Positions 36,136 to 43,866 of a DNA stretch of 64,000 nucleotides are shown piece after piece. The notes beneath the pieces are model-generated. The model had not been told where the DNA came from, ran no database searches, and saw only the letters and a program-made list of their open reading frames with translations. The stretch is from positions 5,657,001-5,721,000 of the forward strand of contig NZ_CP042910.1 in assembly GCF_008298035.1 (NCBI RefSeq), given 5' to 3'. Source of the DNA: Gimesia maris. Its GTDB lineage: Bacteria > Planctomycetota > Planctomycetia > Planctomycetales > Planctomycetaceae. A program made the translations under genes and the position numbers. Numbering within the stretch: the first letter of the stretch is position 1; every line of letters starts with the position of its first letter.

Positions 36136-37587
36136 ATGCCTGCAGAGCAACGGCAATCTGAGTCGGTTCCCACATCGGGCTCAAGCTTTCAAAAACAGCT
36201 GAGCCTGTGGGATACCGTGAATATCATCATCGGGATTGTGATCGGTGTTTCGATCTTCAAGTTGCCCAGTCTGGTCTTCGGAAACGCGGGTTCGATTGAA
36301 GCCGGCTTTGTAATCTGGGGGCTGGGAGGCCTGCTGATGCTGGCCGGGGCGCTGTGCTACGCCGAGCTGGCGTCTGCGATTCCGGAGACGGGCGGCGACT
36401 ATGTCTTCCTGTCCCGTACTTATGGGAATGGGACCGGGTTTCTGTTTGGCTGGGCGCAGTTCATCGCCATCAATCCGGGCAATATCGGCATCATGTCGTA
36501 TGTGTTCGCGGATTATGCAATCGAGTTTCTGAACGCCTCCGGTTATGAGATTCCCGAGGGCTGGTCGGTCGTACTGGCATCTGCGTCTGTCTGTATTCTG
36601 ATTTTCCTGAATCTGCTGGGGCTGATGGTCGGCAAGTGGGCACAAAACATTCTGACGCTGGCTAAAGTCATCGGTCTGGCGGCGATATTTGTGAGCGGCC
36701 TGTACCTGGGATTGCAGGGAACAGGCGACACTGTTGTCGAACCAGTCATAAAGCGCCCGAATTCGGAACTGCATTTTGGACTGGCGATGGTATTTGTGCT
36801 GTATGCATTTGGCGGCTGGAACGATGCGGCCTTTGTCGCTGCGGAAGTCAAAGAGCCGGGCAAAAATATTCCGCGGGCACTGATCGCGGGCACCGGGGGA
36901 ATCCTGGTCATTTACCTGCTGATCAACTTAGCCTACCTGTGGGGGCTGGGTTCCACCCGATTGCTGCAGTCCTCCACACCGGCGGCAGAACTGCTGGGCA
37001 ATGCCTGGGGGGATTACGGCACACAAATCATCAGCCTGATTATTATGATCTCCTCGCTGGGTGCCATCAACGGTTTGATTATTACCGGGTCCCGCGTGAA
37101 CGTGCGACTGGGCATGGACCACCGTTTTTTTGCGGCCCTGGCCCGCTGGAATGTGCGAGTGAACGCCCCCCTCTATTCGCTGTTGTCGCAAGGCGTGATC
37201 TCGATCGTCATGATTTTGCTGGTGGGAACGGAAACAGGCCGTCGCCTGATCGATGCGCCGTTTACGCTGATCCAGGGTGACTTTATCAAATGGGAACAGT
37301 ACCAGGACGGCTTTGATACCCTGCTCGTCGCGACGGCTCCTCTGTTCTGGACTTTCTTTCTCCTGACGGGCTTGAGCCTGATCATCCTGCGGTACAAAGC
37401 GCCGCAGATGGAGCGACCGTTCCGCGTTCCCCTGTATCCCGTCACACCGATCCTGTTTTGCCTGACCTGTCTCTACATGCTTTACGCCAGTCTGGATTAT
37501 GCCCGCGGCCTGGCATTGCTGGGCCTGATCCCGGTGCTGATCGGCGTACCGCTGTACTGGATGAGTCGCCGCAAAACGTCCGTATGA
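36136..37587 (+). CDS. APC-family amino-acid permease
   Basis: 483 residues with about 12 hydrophobic helices. The first helix carries IIIGIVIGVSIFKLP, the APC-type unwound Gly-x-Gly region for substrate binding, followed by WGLGGLLMLAGALCYAELAS and PETGGDYVFLSRTYG, which are signature regions of the amino acid/polyamine/organocation superfamily. A later helix reads FGGWNDAAFVAAEVKEPGKN. The C-terminus is a short cytoplasmic basic tail. It imports or exchanges an amino acid or related amine across the cytoplasmic membrane. The methyltransferase gene upstream may be co-transcribed. The substrate is not predictable. Confidence 0.88.
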   Translation: MPAEQRQSESVPTSGSSFQKQLSLWDTVNIIIGIVIGVSIFKLPSLVFGNAGSIEAGFVIWGLGGLLMLAGALCYAELASAIPETGGDYVFLSRTYGNGTGFLFGWAQFIAINPGNIGIMSYVFADYAIEFLNASGYEIPEGWSVVLASASVCILIFLNLLGLMVGKWAQNILTLAKVIGLAAIFVSGLYLGLQGTGDTVVEPVIKRPNSELHFGLAMVFVLYAFGGWNDAAFVAAEVKEPGKNIPRALIAGTGGILVIYLLINLAYLWGLGSTRLLQSSTPAAELLGNAWGDYGTQIISLIIMISSLGAINGLIITGSRVNVRLGMDHRFFAALARWNVRVNAPLYSLLSQGVISIVMILLVGTETGRRLIDAPFTLIQGDFIKWEQYQDGFDTLLVATAPLFWTFFLLTGLSLIILRYKAPQMERPFRVPLYPVTPILFCLTCLYMLYASLDYARGLALLGLIPVLIGVPLYWMSRRKTSV

Positions 37588-37747
37588 CTGCGGTGCTCGA
37601 ATCATACTTCCCCGATTGTTACGCATCTGTACGCTGGCATGCCATCCTCGGTTTTCGTACCATTAATACGTTGCATAGCTATACGCTGCACAGATTCAAA
37701 GCCCGCCCCGGTCGGAAATACGTTTCATTCTTTACTGGATCAACATC

Positions 37748-39112
37748 ATGAAATCACGCGCCGCTTCGATTTGCCTTGTCTCCCTGTTCCTGCTGCAGAC
37801 GACTCTCTGCCCTGTCTCTGCGGAAGAAACCAAAACCATTGCTCCCCTCAAGCTGCCGCGGGTCGATGCCTCGTTCGAGCCCCCGTATTACAGCACCACC
37901 TACGAACAGCCAACCGATCCGAAAGAGGGGCAGTTGCAGATTGGTGTGACCTATACGCTGTGGATTCCACAAGGACTCAAGGAAGTGCGGGGCATCATCG
38001 TGCATCAGCATGGCTGTGGTTCCGGTTCGTGCACGGGCAGCGTGACGGCGGCTCACGACCTGCACTGGCAGGAGTTGGCACGCAAGAACGGCTGTGCCCT
38101 GCTCGGCCCCAGTTTTCATCAGGCCAAGGAACAGAACTGCCGCCTGTGGTGTGATCCGCGAAATGGTTCGAGCAAAGTGTTTGTCGAGTCACTGCAGAAG
38201 CTGGCAAAACTGTCGGGACATCCTGAAGTCGCCACCGCGCCCTGGTGTCTGTGGGGTCATTCGGGAGGCGGGTTCTGGTCGAGTCTGATGCAGATGGAGT
38301 ACCCGGAACGAATCGTGGCGATCTGGTTTCAGTCAGGAACCGCCTATGGTTACTGGACCAATGACGAAATTACGGCGCCCGAGATCCCAGCTGCGGCCAT
38401 GCAGATTCCCATGGTGGCGAACCCGGGTCTGAAAGAAAAAGAAACCAAACGTTTCAGCCGCGCCTGGTCGGGCAGCCTGGCGATGTTCAAAGACTATCGC
38501 GCCAAAGGGGCGCCGATCGCTTTTGCCCCCGATCCCCGCACGGGCCACGAAACCGGCGACTCACGTTACCTGGCGATTCCCTTCTTCAACGCCTGCCTGC
38601 AACAACGTCTGCCAGACAAAGCAGGAGCCCCTTTGAAAGCTGTGGAGATCAGCAAAGGCTGGTTGTCTCCCCTGCTCAGTGAAACCATGCCGGTCCCTTA
38701 CGACCAGTTTGAGGGAAACAAAGCGGAAGCCAACTGGCTGCCCGACAAAGCGGTTGCGATCGCCTGGCTGGACTTCGTGAAAACCGGTGCAGTCAGTGAC
38801 AAGACGCCGCCCCCTGCACCCACCGATGTTAAAGTGGATGCTGCGACCGGTACGATTACCTGGAAAGCGGGAACCGACTTTGAGAGTGGTATCCAGGCCT
38901 TTCTGATCGAACGCGACGGCAAGCAGATCGGCCAACTCCCCGAAAAACCGACCAACCGTTTCGGACGCCCCCTGTTCCAGAACATGAGCTACGGCGATAC
39001 CCCCGTGCTGCCACTGCAGAAGTTTGAGTTCGTCGACAAAACCGCGAAACCGGGGAAGACGTATCAGTACAAAGTGATCGCGGTCAATACGGCGGGTGTG
39101 AAATCGGAGTAG
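37748..39112 (+). CDS. Secreted alpha/beta-hydrolase with C-terminal fibronectin-like domain
   Basis: 454 residues with a signal peptide (about 1-25, ending PVSAEE). The body has the layout of a PHB-depolymerase/esterase-like alpha/beta hydrolase: VRGIIVHQHGCGSGSCTG, ALLGPSFHQ, and the nucleophile elbow WGHSGGGFWSS (Ser near residue 178), then PDPRTGHETGDSRYLAIPFF with a candidate catalytic His. From about residue 355 a fibronectin-III-like module follows (PPPAPTDVKVDAATGTITW, ending YQYKVIAVNTAGVKSE). Cysteines near 90-140 could form disulfides in the envelope. Similar proteins are common in planctomycetes, without known substrates. No operon partner is evident. Confidence 0.75.
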   Translation: MKSRAASICLVSLFLLQTTLCPVSAEETKTIAPLKLPRVDASFEPPYYSTTYEQPTDPKEGQLQIGVTYTLWIPQGLKEVRGIIVHQHGCGSGSCTGSVTAAHDLHWQELARKNGCALLGPSFHQAKEQNCRLWCDPRNGSSKVFVESLQKLAKLSGHPEVATAPWCLWGHSGGGFWSSLMQMEYPERIVAIWFQSGTAYGYWTNDEITAPEIPAAAMQIPMVANPGLKEKETKRFSRAWSGSLAMFKDYRAKGAPIAFAPDPRTGHETGDSRYLAIPFFNACLQQRLPDKAGAPLKAVEISKGWLSPLLSETMPVPYDQFEGNKAEANWLPDKAVAIAWLDFVKTGAVSDKTPPPAPTDVKVDAATGTITWKAGTDFESGIQAFLIERDGKQIGQLPEKPTNRFGRPLFQNMSYGDTPVLPLQKFEFVDKTAKPGKTYQYKVIAVNTAGVKSE

Positions 39113-39125
39113 TGTTTTTACTACC

Positions 39126-39149
39126 ACGAAAAGCACGAAAACACACGAA
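39126..39149. repeat. Short ACGAA direct repeats
   Basis: Three ACGAA units at 39126, 39135 and 39145, inside CACGAAAAGCACGAAAACAC, right after the hydrolase stop. Similar short CACGAAA runs are common filler between planctomycete genes (from memory, not checked). Confidence 0.4.
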
Positions 39150-39215
39150 CTTTTACCAGTACTGTATGTCAGATCAATCAGTCAATGTTTACACGACTTT
39201 TTGTATGATCGAATC

Positions 39216-39785
39216 ATGTCTGACACAAAGCTGCTGACACAGTTTGTTGAATCGTTCGCGCGACTGGATGAGATGCTCGCTCTGGAAGAGGTACCTGCCG
39301 AACTGCTGATCAAACCAGAAACGGAGACATGGGAAAGCTGGCGGGAGTTTTCCCGCTGGCAGCCGCTCCCTGTGGAGACTGACCCGGCAGAACTGGATCC
39401 TCTCTATCAGCGGATCGGAGGGACGTTTCCTCCATTGTATGAGCGACTACTGCTGTCTTTTCGCTGGCTGGAAGTAGATCTGAAATTACTCAGGTTGTTT
39501 GCCAATCCTCCTGGCGACAACTTTACCGGACTGTCTGAATCGATTTTTGCTGATCGCGCTCTGGCTGAAGTTCTGATTCCCGCTGGCTATCTCCCCTTTG
39601 GCCGTTCTACTATCAACTATGATCCGATGTGTTTTGACCTGAATCCCAGATTACCCAATGTAGATTGCCCTGTCATCCAGTTTGAGCATGAATCAATTCT
39701 ATGTGATTTACGGATTGGTGAGCAGTGGCAGCGATGGGGTTCGTTTAGTGAACTGATGAGTGACGTTGTGTTACTGGATTCTTAG
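39216..39785 (+). CDS. SMI1/KNR4 (SUKH)-like protein, possible
   Basis: 189 residues from ATG 39216; five more codons precede it in frame. There is no signal peptide or membrane helix. The order of features resembles SUKH proteins: an N-terminal helical part, IGGTFPPLYERLLLSFRW in the place of the family's 'lP..y..fl', then AGYLPFGRSTINYDPMCFDL followed by CPVIQFEHES, matching the usual 'lpfG..g..d..cldl' and 'v..w.H' stretch. SUKH proteins often act as immunity proteins against toxins, but housekeeping members exist, and no toxin gene is adjacent. The gene borders a long palindrome-rich gene-free region. Family assignment is by pattern only. Confidence 0.5.
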   Translation: MSDTKLLTQFVESFARLDEMLALEEVPAELLIKPETETWESWREFSRWQPLPVETDPAELDPLYQRIGGTFPPLYERLLLSFRWLEVDLKLLRLFANPPGDNFTGLSESIFADRALAEVLIPAGYLPFGRSTINYDPMCFDLNPRLPNVDCPVIQFEHESILCDLRIGEQWQRWGSFSELMSDVVLLDS

Positions 39786-39935
39786 CAGCAAGAATTCCGA
39801 TGCGACGTGTTCATCTGCAGGCTCTCAAGTTACATCTGGTAGAATTCATCCAGGACGGAAGCTTAAATTCCCTGCCTGCTTTTTAAATGTATCGGGTGTT
39901 GTGTTACCCCTATAATAGTAGAGGTTATCGGGTGC

Positions 39936-39959
39936 CATGGCCCGGCTTGTCCGGCCATG
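39936..39959. repeat. REP-like hairpin
   Basis: CATGG-c-CCGG pairs with CCGG-CCATG around the loop CTTGT, with one bulged C. There is no T-tract, and it is not linked to a gene end. Confidence 0.6.
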
Positions 39960-40028
39960 CTGAGTGAGTATGGCAATGCCGGTTCTGGATTGCACGTGGC
40001 AGCTGCGACCTCCTGTTCGGTGCGCTCG

Positions 40029-40047
40029 GCCCGAATTGCATTCGGGC
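40029..40047. repeat. CCCGAATTGCATTCGGG palindrome, copy 1
   Basis: GCCCGAAT pairs perfectly with ATTCGGGC around TGC. The 17-base core recurs at 40256-40272. Confidence 0.7.
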
Positions 40048-40160
40048 TTTCCCGTTCTTCATTATGGCTGGTTTTATGTTTTTCGTGTTAGAAAAAGAAA
40101 GCTGCGATGTTTTATCTGCTTCCCTTGTCGTGCGAAACATGGTTGATACTCGCCAGGCGG

Positions 40161-40178
40161 GCGGACACATGGGTCCGC
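40161..40178. repeat. Hairpin GCGGAC/GTCCGC
   Basis: GCGGAC pairs with GTCCGC around the loop ACATGG; it is part of the palindrome cluster. Confidence 0.5.
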
Positions 40179-40254
40179 ACCCTACATGGAAGGGGTTGGT
40201 ATTGTTTCCCTGATTTGAATGCTTGCACTGACAGTTTCCTGTTGTTTGCGACAA

Positions 40255-40273
40255 CCCCGAATTGCATTCGGGG
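40255..40273. repeat. CCCGAATTGCATTCGGG palindrome, copy 2
   Basis: CCCCGAAT pairs perfectly with ATTCGGGG around TGC. It has the same 17-base core as 40030-40046, with the outermost pair changed from G-C to C-G, a compensating change. Confidence 0.7.
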
Positions 40274-40430
40274 CTACCCGGTTTTCGTCTTATTCCAAAT
40301 GTACATCAGGGATTGCCCCTGTTTCGGTCTTTTATTTTCTGGAAGGACAGGCAGGAGTCAAGAACGGATGAATAGATTTTTGTGGCGATGGGTGACGAGA
40401 GGGAACCGGTGTCTGGCTGAGAACCGGTTA

Positions 40431-40454
40431 CTTCGCTGCGAACGCAGGGCGAAG
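40431..40454. repeat. Hairpin CTTCGCTGCG/CGCA-GCGAAG
   Basis: CTTCGC-TGCG pairs with CGCA-GCGAAG, with a GG bulge and a two-base loop as written, so the real loop is slightly larger. It belongs to the same cluster. Confidence 0.5.
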
Positions 40455-40667
40455 TGTGTCGACCCGCAGTCGGTTATGCGTTGTTTTTTTTCAAATCGTG
40501 CTGAATCCAGCGGGTTTTGTAGTGCTGATTTTCGCAGTGGTTCACGTGGTTCACTCGATTTTTTTGTGCCAACGCGCGCGACACACTTGAGAGCAACAGG
40601 ATGCCTATCGGCGGGCAGCAGTCAAGGCCGGATTCTTCAGTTGTGGAACGGTTACGCAGTGTGCCGT

Positions 40668-41639
40668 TTATTCACCGGGATATTTATCCCAGCGATAAGC
40701 CAGCTTGGAATTTTTCCAGAAGACATTGTCAAGGGCCGACTGACCTTTGTCCTGCAGGTAGTCGACCAGGATTTTCTGCAGCGTGACATAGTCGGCGGCC
40801 CGTTCGGAGACCGGCCAGTTGCTGCCAAAAATCATGCGGTCGACTCCAATATTTTTCCAGATGACATCCAGGGTCGGTCGGTAATATTCGACGTCGGCAG
40901 GGACAGCATCGGGACGATGACGGGCGGCTCCTTCGACCAGGGCCGAGATTTTAATAAAAACCTGTTTCTGATCGGCCAGGGATTCCATATATTCTCTCCA
41001 CCGCAGATCGATCTCATCCCCTTTGATAGCGACGTTACCGATATGATCGACCACGATCCGCAGGTCGGGAACCTGCTCGGCCAGCAGACGTGCTCCATTC
41101 AGAGTAACCGGGCCGCCATTCAAGTCGACCTGCAGTCCCTGGTCAGCCATCAGTTTCAGGTCGTCCATAAACTGTTTCTGTTTCAAGCCAAGATCGAGCA
41201 GATCGTAATTGATGCGAATTCCTTTATAGAGCGGGTTCTTCGAAAACCGCTTGAGGTGCTTACGAAAATCGGGTTCGCCCGGAGTAAGACGCCCCACAAA
41301 GCCGATGATCACCGGATTGTCTTTCGCCTGATCGAGAATCCACTGATTGTCTTCGACCAGCTTACTGGCTTCCACAACGACGGTGGCATTGACGGGCTGG
41401 TACTTTTTCAGTTCCACGAAGTCTTTGGGCAGGACTGTTCGATAGAGAGACGAACCTTTCCTCGGCCAGGGAACGCCTTCGGGGCGAGAAGGATCATAAA
41501 AATGAGTATGGGTGTCAACGACTTTGGCCGGCAGCAGCGGTTTGGAATCAGCGGCTTTGGTTCCACTGAGATTCAACTGCGAGGCGAGTAATCCTGCTGA
41601 AGCAGTTTTGAGAAAAGTACGACGGTTGAGCGATGACAT
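40668..41639 (-). CDS. Tat-exported amidohydrolase (COG3618-like TIM-barrel)
   Basis: 323 residues, start preceded by GAGGA eight bases upstream. The N-terminus SSLNRRTFLKTASAGLLASQ is a twin-arginine signal. The amidohydrolase-2 body shows VVDTHTHFYDPSRPEGVPWP (metal His-x-His), GFVGRLTPGEPDF, RIVVDHIGNVAI (His) and MIFGSNWPVSERAADY, in the place where the family has GSDWP or GSNWP. The family includes lactonases and decarboxylases acting on sugar lactones or aromatic acids, usually with a divalent metal. The enzyme probably works in the periplasm on a sugar-derived lactone, but this is inferred. It is divergent from the DUF11-type gene, with a 104-bp repeat in the shared promoter region. 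Confidence 0.85.
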   Translation of the reverse strand: MSSLNRRTFLKTASAGLLASQLNLSGTKAADSKPLLPAKVVDTHTHFYDPSRPEGVPWPRKGSSLYRTVLPKDFVELKKYQPVNATVVVEASKLVEDNQWILDQAKDNPVIIGFVGRLTPGEPDFRKHLKRFSKNPLYKGIRINYDLLDLGLKQKQFMDDLKLMADQGLQVDLNGGPVTLNGARLLAEQVPDLRIVVDHIGNVAIKGDEIDLRWREYMESLADQKQVFIKISALVEGAARHRPDAVPADVEYYRPTLDVIWKNIGVDRMIFGSNWPVSERAADYVTLQKILVDYLQDKGQSALDNVFWKNSKLAYRWDKYPGE

Positions 41640-41995
41640 GTCGAGGATCCTCTAAGCTGGTTGGTGTCTTATCAGACCTGGAATGGCACGTAGGCCGAAA
41701 TGGTCCGAATGCTCGTTGGCGAGCTCGCCTGACATTGATCACCTGTCAATACAGGATTGATGTACCAATAAGTTACATTATGTTTATGTCGATGCATTAC
41801 AGGATATTCTCAGACGATATCCAATTCTATCTATTTTCACAAAAACTTGCTGTATTCCGGGGGAAATTAAATCGCACTTCCCATTGCGGGCTCTTTTTGC
41901 TAATTTTCACGCACTGTGTATCTTTACTTAATTTCGTTTTGGGACGGTTGTTGCCAGGAACGGCGACAGACACAAGCAACGGATTTGATTTTGTG
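41640..41995. other. Divergent intergenic region holding repeat copy B
   Basis: The plus-strand frame of the next gene is open back to 41633 and reads through the repeat, but the sequence before 41996 has no gene-like composition and the repeat also occurs outside genes. After the repeat the stretch is AT-rich and probably forms the promoter and leader. Confidence 0.5.
41664..41767 (+). repeat. 104-bp dispersed repeat, copy B
   Basis: Pairs with 19163-19266 (9 mismatches, no gaps). In this copy the first stem is GCTCG-TTGG-CGAGC; the ATTGA/TCAAT/ATTGA alternation is fully kept. It begins 25 bases from the amidohydrolase start and points towards the DUF11-type gene. Confidence 0.8.
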
Positions 41996-43768
41996 ATGCC
42001 CCCAGCTGATGATCATAACTCAGACTTGAATCGCCGCGCGCCTGCAGAGACCGCGCCCGGAGCGAACGGACGCGAGGAGCCAGATGAGATCAGCACTGCG
42101 AATTCCAGTGAATCCGACTGGTATTCCGAAGAGATTGAAGACGACGCTGTCGAATATGATCTCTCCCTCAAGTTTGAAGATTACGCTCCCGTCTGGTTGA
42201 TTAAGTTGAAGACGCTATTCGGACGTGCGCCGGAATGGTCAGTTTCTTCCAGTCTGGGCGCTACTGCGATCGTTTTGACAATCCTGCTGTTACTGGCAAT
42301 GCCCGCCGATGAGCCTGCTGACACCGAAGTCGCAGAAGAATTCACGCCCGCTCCCCTGGAAGTGGAGTACGCGGAACCAGTAGAAGACAACCTGATAGAT
42401 TCACGAATCGCGGTAGAAATTCCAGATGCAGATGGATTTGTGCTTGTAGAAACGGATCCGCTGTATGTTTCCTTTGGTGAACTTCCACAGCATATCGCCG
42501 CGACACCCGCGCGCGAAGAATTCATGTTACCGCGTGAGCGGCCGATTGTACTACCAGATCTCGAACTGCCCCCCGAACCAGCGGCCGCTGATCCGGAACT
42601 GACGCTGAATGTTCAGCGAATCCGCATCAGCGAACGTGAAATGCGAGACCCGGGAATGGACGAGCCATTTCTGGTCGAAGCGGTGGTCACTGCAGGGGAC
42701 CTGGTAAGTCGACTGGAACCAGGCGACCGTTTTCTGTTTGATGAAAGCTGGACCCTGGTGAATCTGGATCGAGCGCAGGCACAATCCCGGGCTACCATTC
42801 GCCCCACGCTCTATCACGAACGGATTACAGGAAACGAGCATCTGCAGGTCGGTCAGGAACAGCCTCTTGAACCGGATTTGAGGGAGTCCGTTCCTTCCAA
42901 TCCCGGTACTCAGGAAGATCTGCACGTCGAAATCAGAAAAACGATTCCCCAACAGGGAACGGCCACGGATACGCTGACCTATTCGATCTTCGTCAAAAAC
43001 CAGGGGAGGACAGCCGCGTTCAACGTGGATGTGAACGAGACACTTTCCCCCGCCGCGAGCCTGGTCGATCTGCTGCCGCCGGCGGAAGTCAATCAGAACC
43101 AGTTAAGCTGGAAAATCGCACGGCTGGAACCGAATGAAGAACGAGAACTGCAAATCAAAGTGTATCTCGCAGAGGAAGGAAGCGTGGAAACCAGTTCCCT
43201 GGTGAAACTGGTTTCGAATGTGTCTTCGAGCACCGATATTTTTACGCCGTCACTGGAACTGAAGATCAAAGGGCCGGATGTGGTTGCAGAAGGAGCAGTC
43301 TTTCCCCTGGAAATCCAGGTGAGTAATCGGGGTCGCCAGGACCAGAACTCTGTGAACCTGAATCTGGATCTGCCCGAGGGACTGATGCACGAACAGGGAC
43401 GGCAGTTGTCATTTCAGATGGACCAACTGGCAGCCAACGAAACAAGAACCTTGCAGGCACGCGTCAGAGCCGTCAAAGCGGGCAAGGTGACTTCACAGGC
43501 GTCAGTGTCGTCCGACAGCCTGCCTCTGGATGAAACAGTACTGGTTCAGAATGTGATTCCCAAACCGGCAACGCCGAAACAACCAGTGACACCGAAACAA
43601 CCAGTGACACCGAAACAACCAGTGACACAAAAACAACCTGAAACCAAGGCGACCAAACCCGCGACGCCTGCGTCGAACGCCCCCCCTACTCCTCCTGCAG
43701 CTCCCAGTCAGGCATGTCCCTGCCAGGTCCCCGTCTATTATTACACGGTGCCTTATCTGCTGCCTTGA
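41996..43768 (+). CDS. Membrane-anchored DUF11-type protein with Lys-Gln-Pro repeat tail
   Basis: 591 residues from ATG 41996; in-frame starts exist upstream but lie in the leader or repeat. A polar acidic N-terminus (about 1-75) precedes one membrane helix (about 87-103, LGATAIVLTILLLLAM), so the rest is probably outside the cytoplasm. From about residue 300 there are two DUF11/CARDB-like beta-sandwich modules (TDTLTYSIFVKNQGRTAAF with VDVNETLSPAASLVDLLPPA, and FPLEIQVSNRGRQDQNSVNL). A repeat segment TPKQPV x3 follows, then a Pro/Ala-rich stretch, ending CPCQVPVYYYTVPYLLP. This suggests a wall or surface structural protein. No partner is evident; the function is unknown. Confidence 0.72.
   Translation: MPPADDHNSDLNRRAPAETAPGANGREEPDEISTANSSESDWYSEEIEDDAVEYDLSLKFEDYAPVWLIKLKTLFGRAPEWSVSSSLGATAIVLTILLLLAMPADEPADTEVAEEFTPAPLEVEYAEPVEDNLIDSRIAVEIPDADGFVLVETDPLYVSFGELPQHIAATPAREEFMLPRERPIVLPDLELPPEPAAADPELTLNVQRIRISEREMRDPGMDEPFLVEAVVTAGDLVSRLEPGDRFLFDESWTLVNLDRAQAQSRATIRPTLYHERITGNEHLQVGQEQPLEPDLRESVPSNPGTQEDLHVEIRKTIPQQGTATDTLTYSIFVKNQGRTAAFNVDVNETLSPAASLVDLLPPAEVNQNQLSWKIARLEPNEERELQIKVYLAEEGSVETSSLVKLVSNVSSSTDIFTPSLELKIKGPDVVAEGAVFPLEIQVSNRGRQDQNSVNLNLDLPEGLMHEQGRQLSFQMDQLAANETRTLQARVRAVKAGKVTSQASVSSDSLPLDETVLVQNVIPKPATPKQPVTPKQPVTPKQPVTQKQPETKATKPATPASNAPPTPPAAPSQACPCQVPVYYYTVPYLLP
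43571..43642 (+). repeat. 18-bp tandem repeat in coding sequence
   Basis: Units of ACACCGAAACAACCAGTG: three near-perfect copies (first differs at one base) and a degenerate fourth. It encodes TPKQPV repeats in the tail of the DUF11-type protein. Confidence 0.85.
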
Positions 43769-43866
43769 CTGCCGCTGGAGTTGAAGTCGACTCTCGAATT
43801 CGGTTAGCCTGTATCCAGACCTTACCTGGTATTCATTCTGCTGACCCACGATGAGGAGAGAACCCG

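Larger units (their letters stand above)
39786..40667. other. 882-base palindrome-rich gene-free region
   Basis: No coding frame is convincing; a plus frame that crosses here (40107-41591) is the antisense of the amidohydrolase gene extended into the region. At least five stable hairpins are visible: 39936-39959, 40029-40047, 40161-40178, 40255-40273 and 40431-40454. Two of these share the core CCCGAATTGCATTCGGG. The base composition and the density of perfect stems suggest clustered REP-like elements. Confidence 0.65.

Noticed and set aside
40107-41591. Long plus-strand open frame (494 codons)
   Set aside because: It is the antisense of the Tat-exported amidohydrolase gene, extended into palindrome-rich non-coding sequence; no ribosome binding site and no protein-like pattern.
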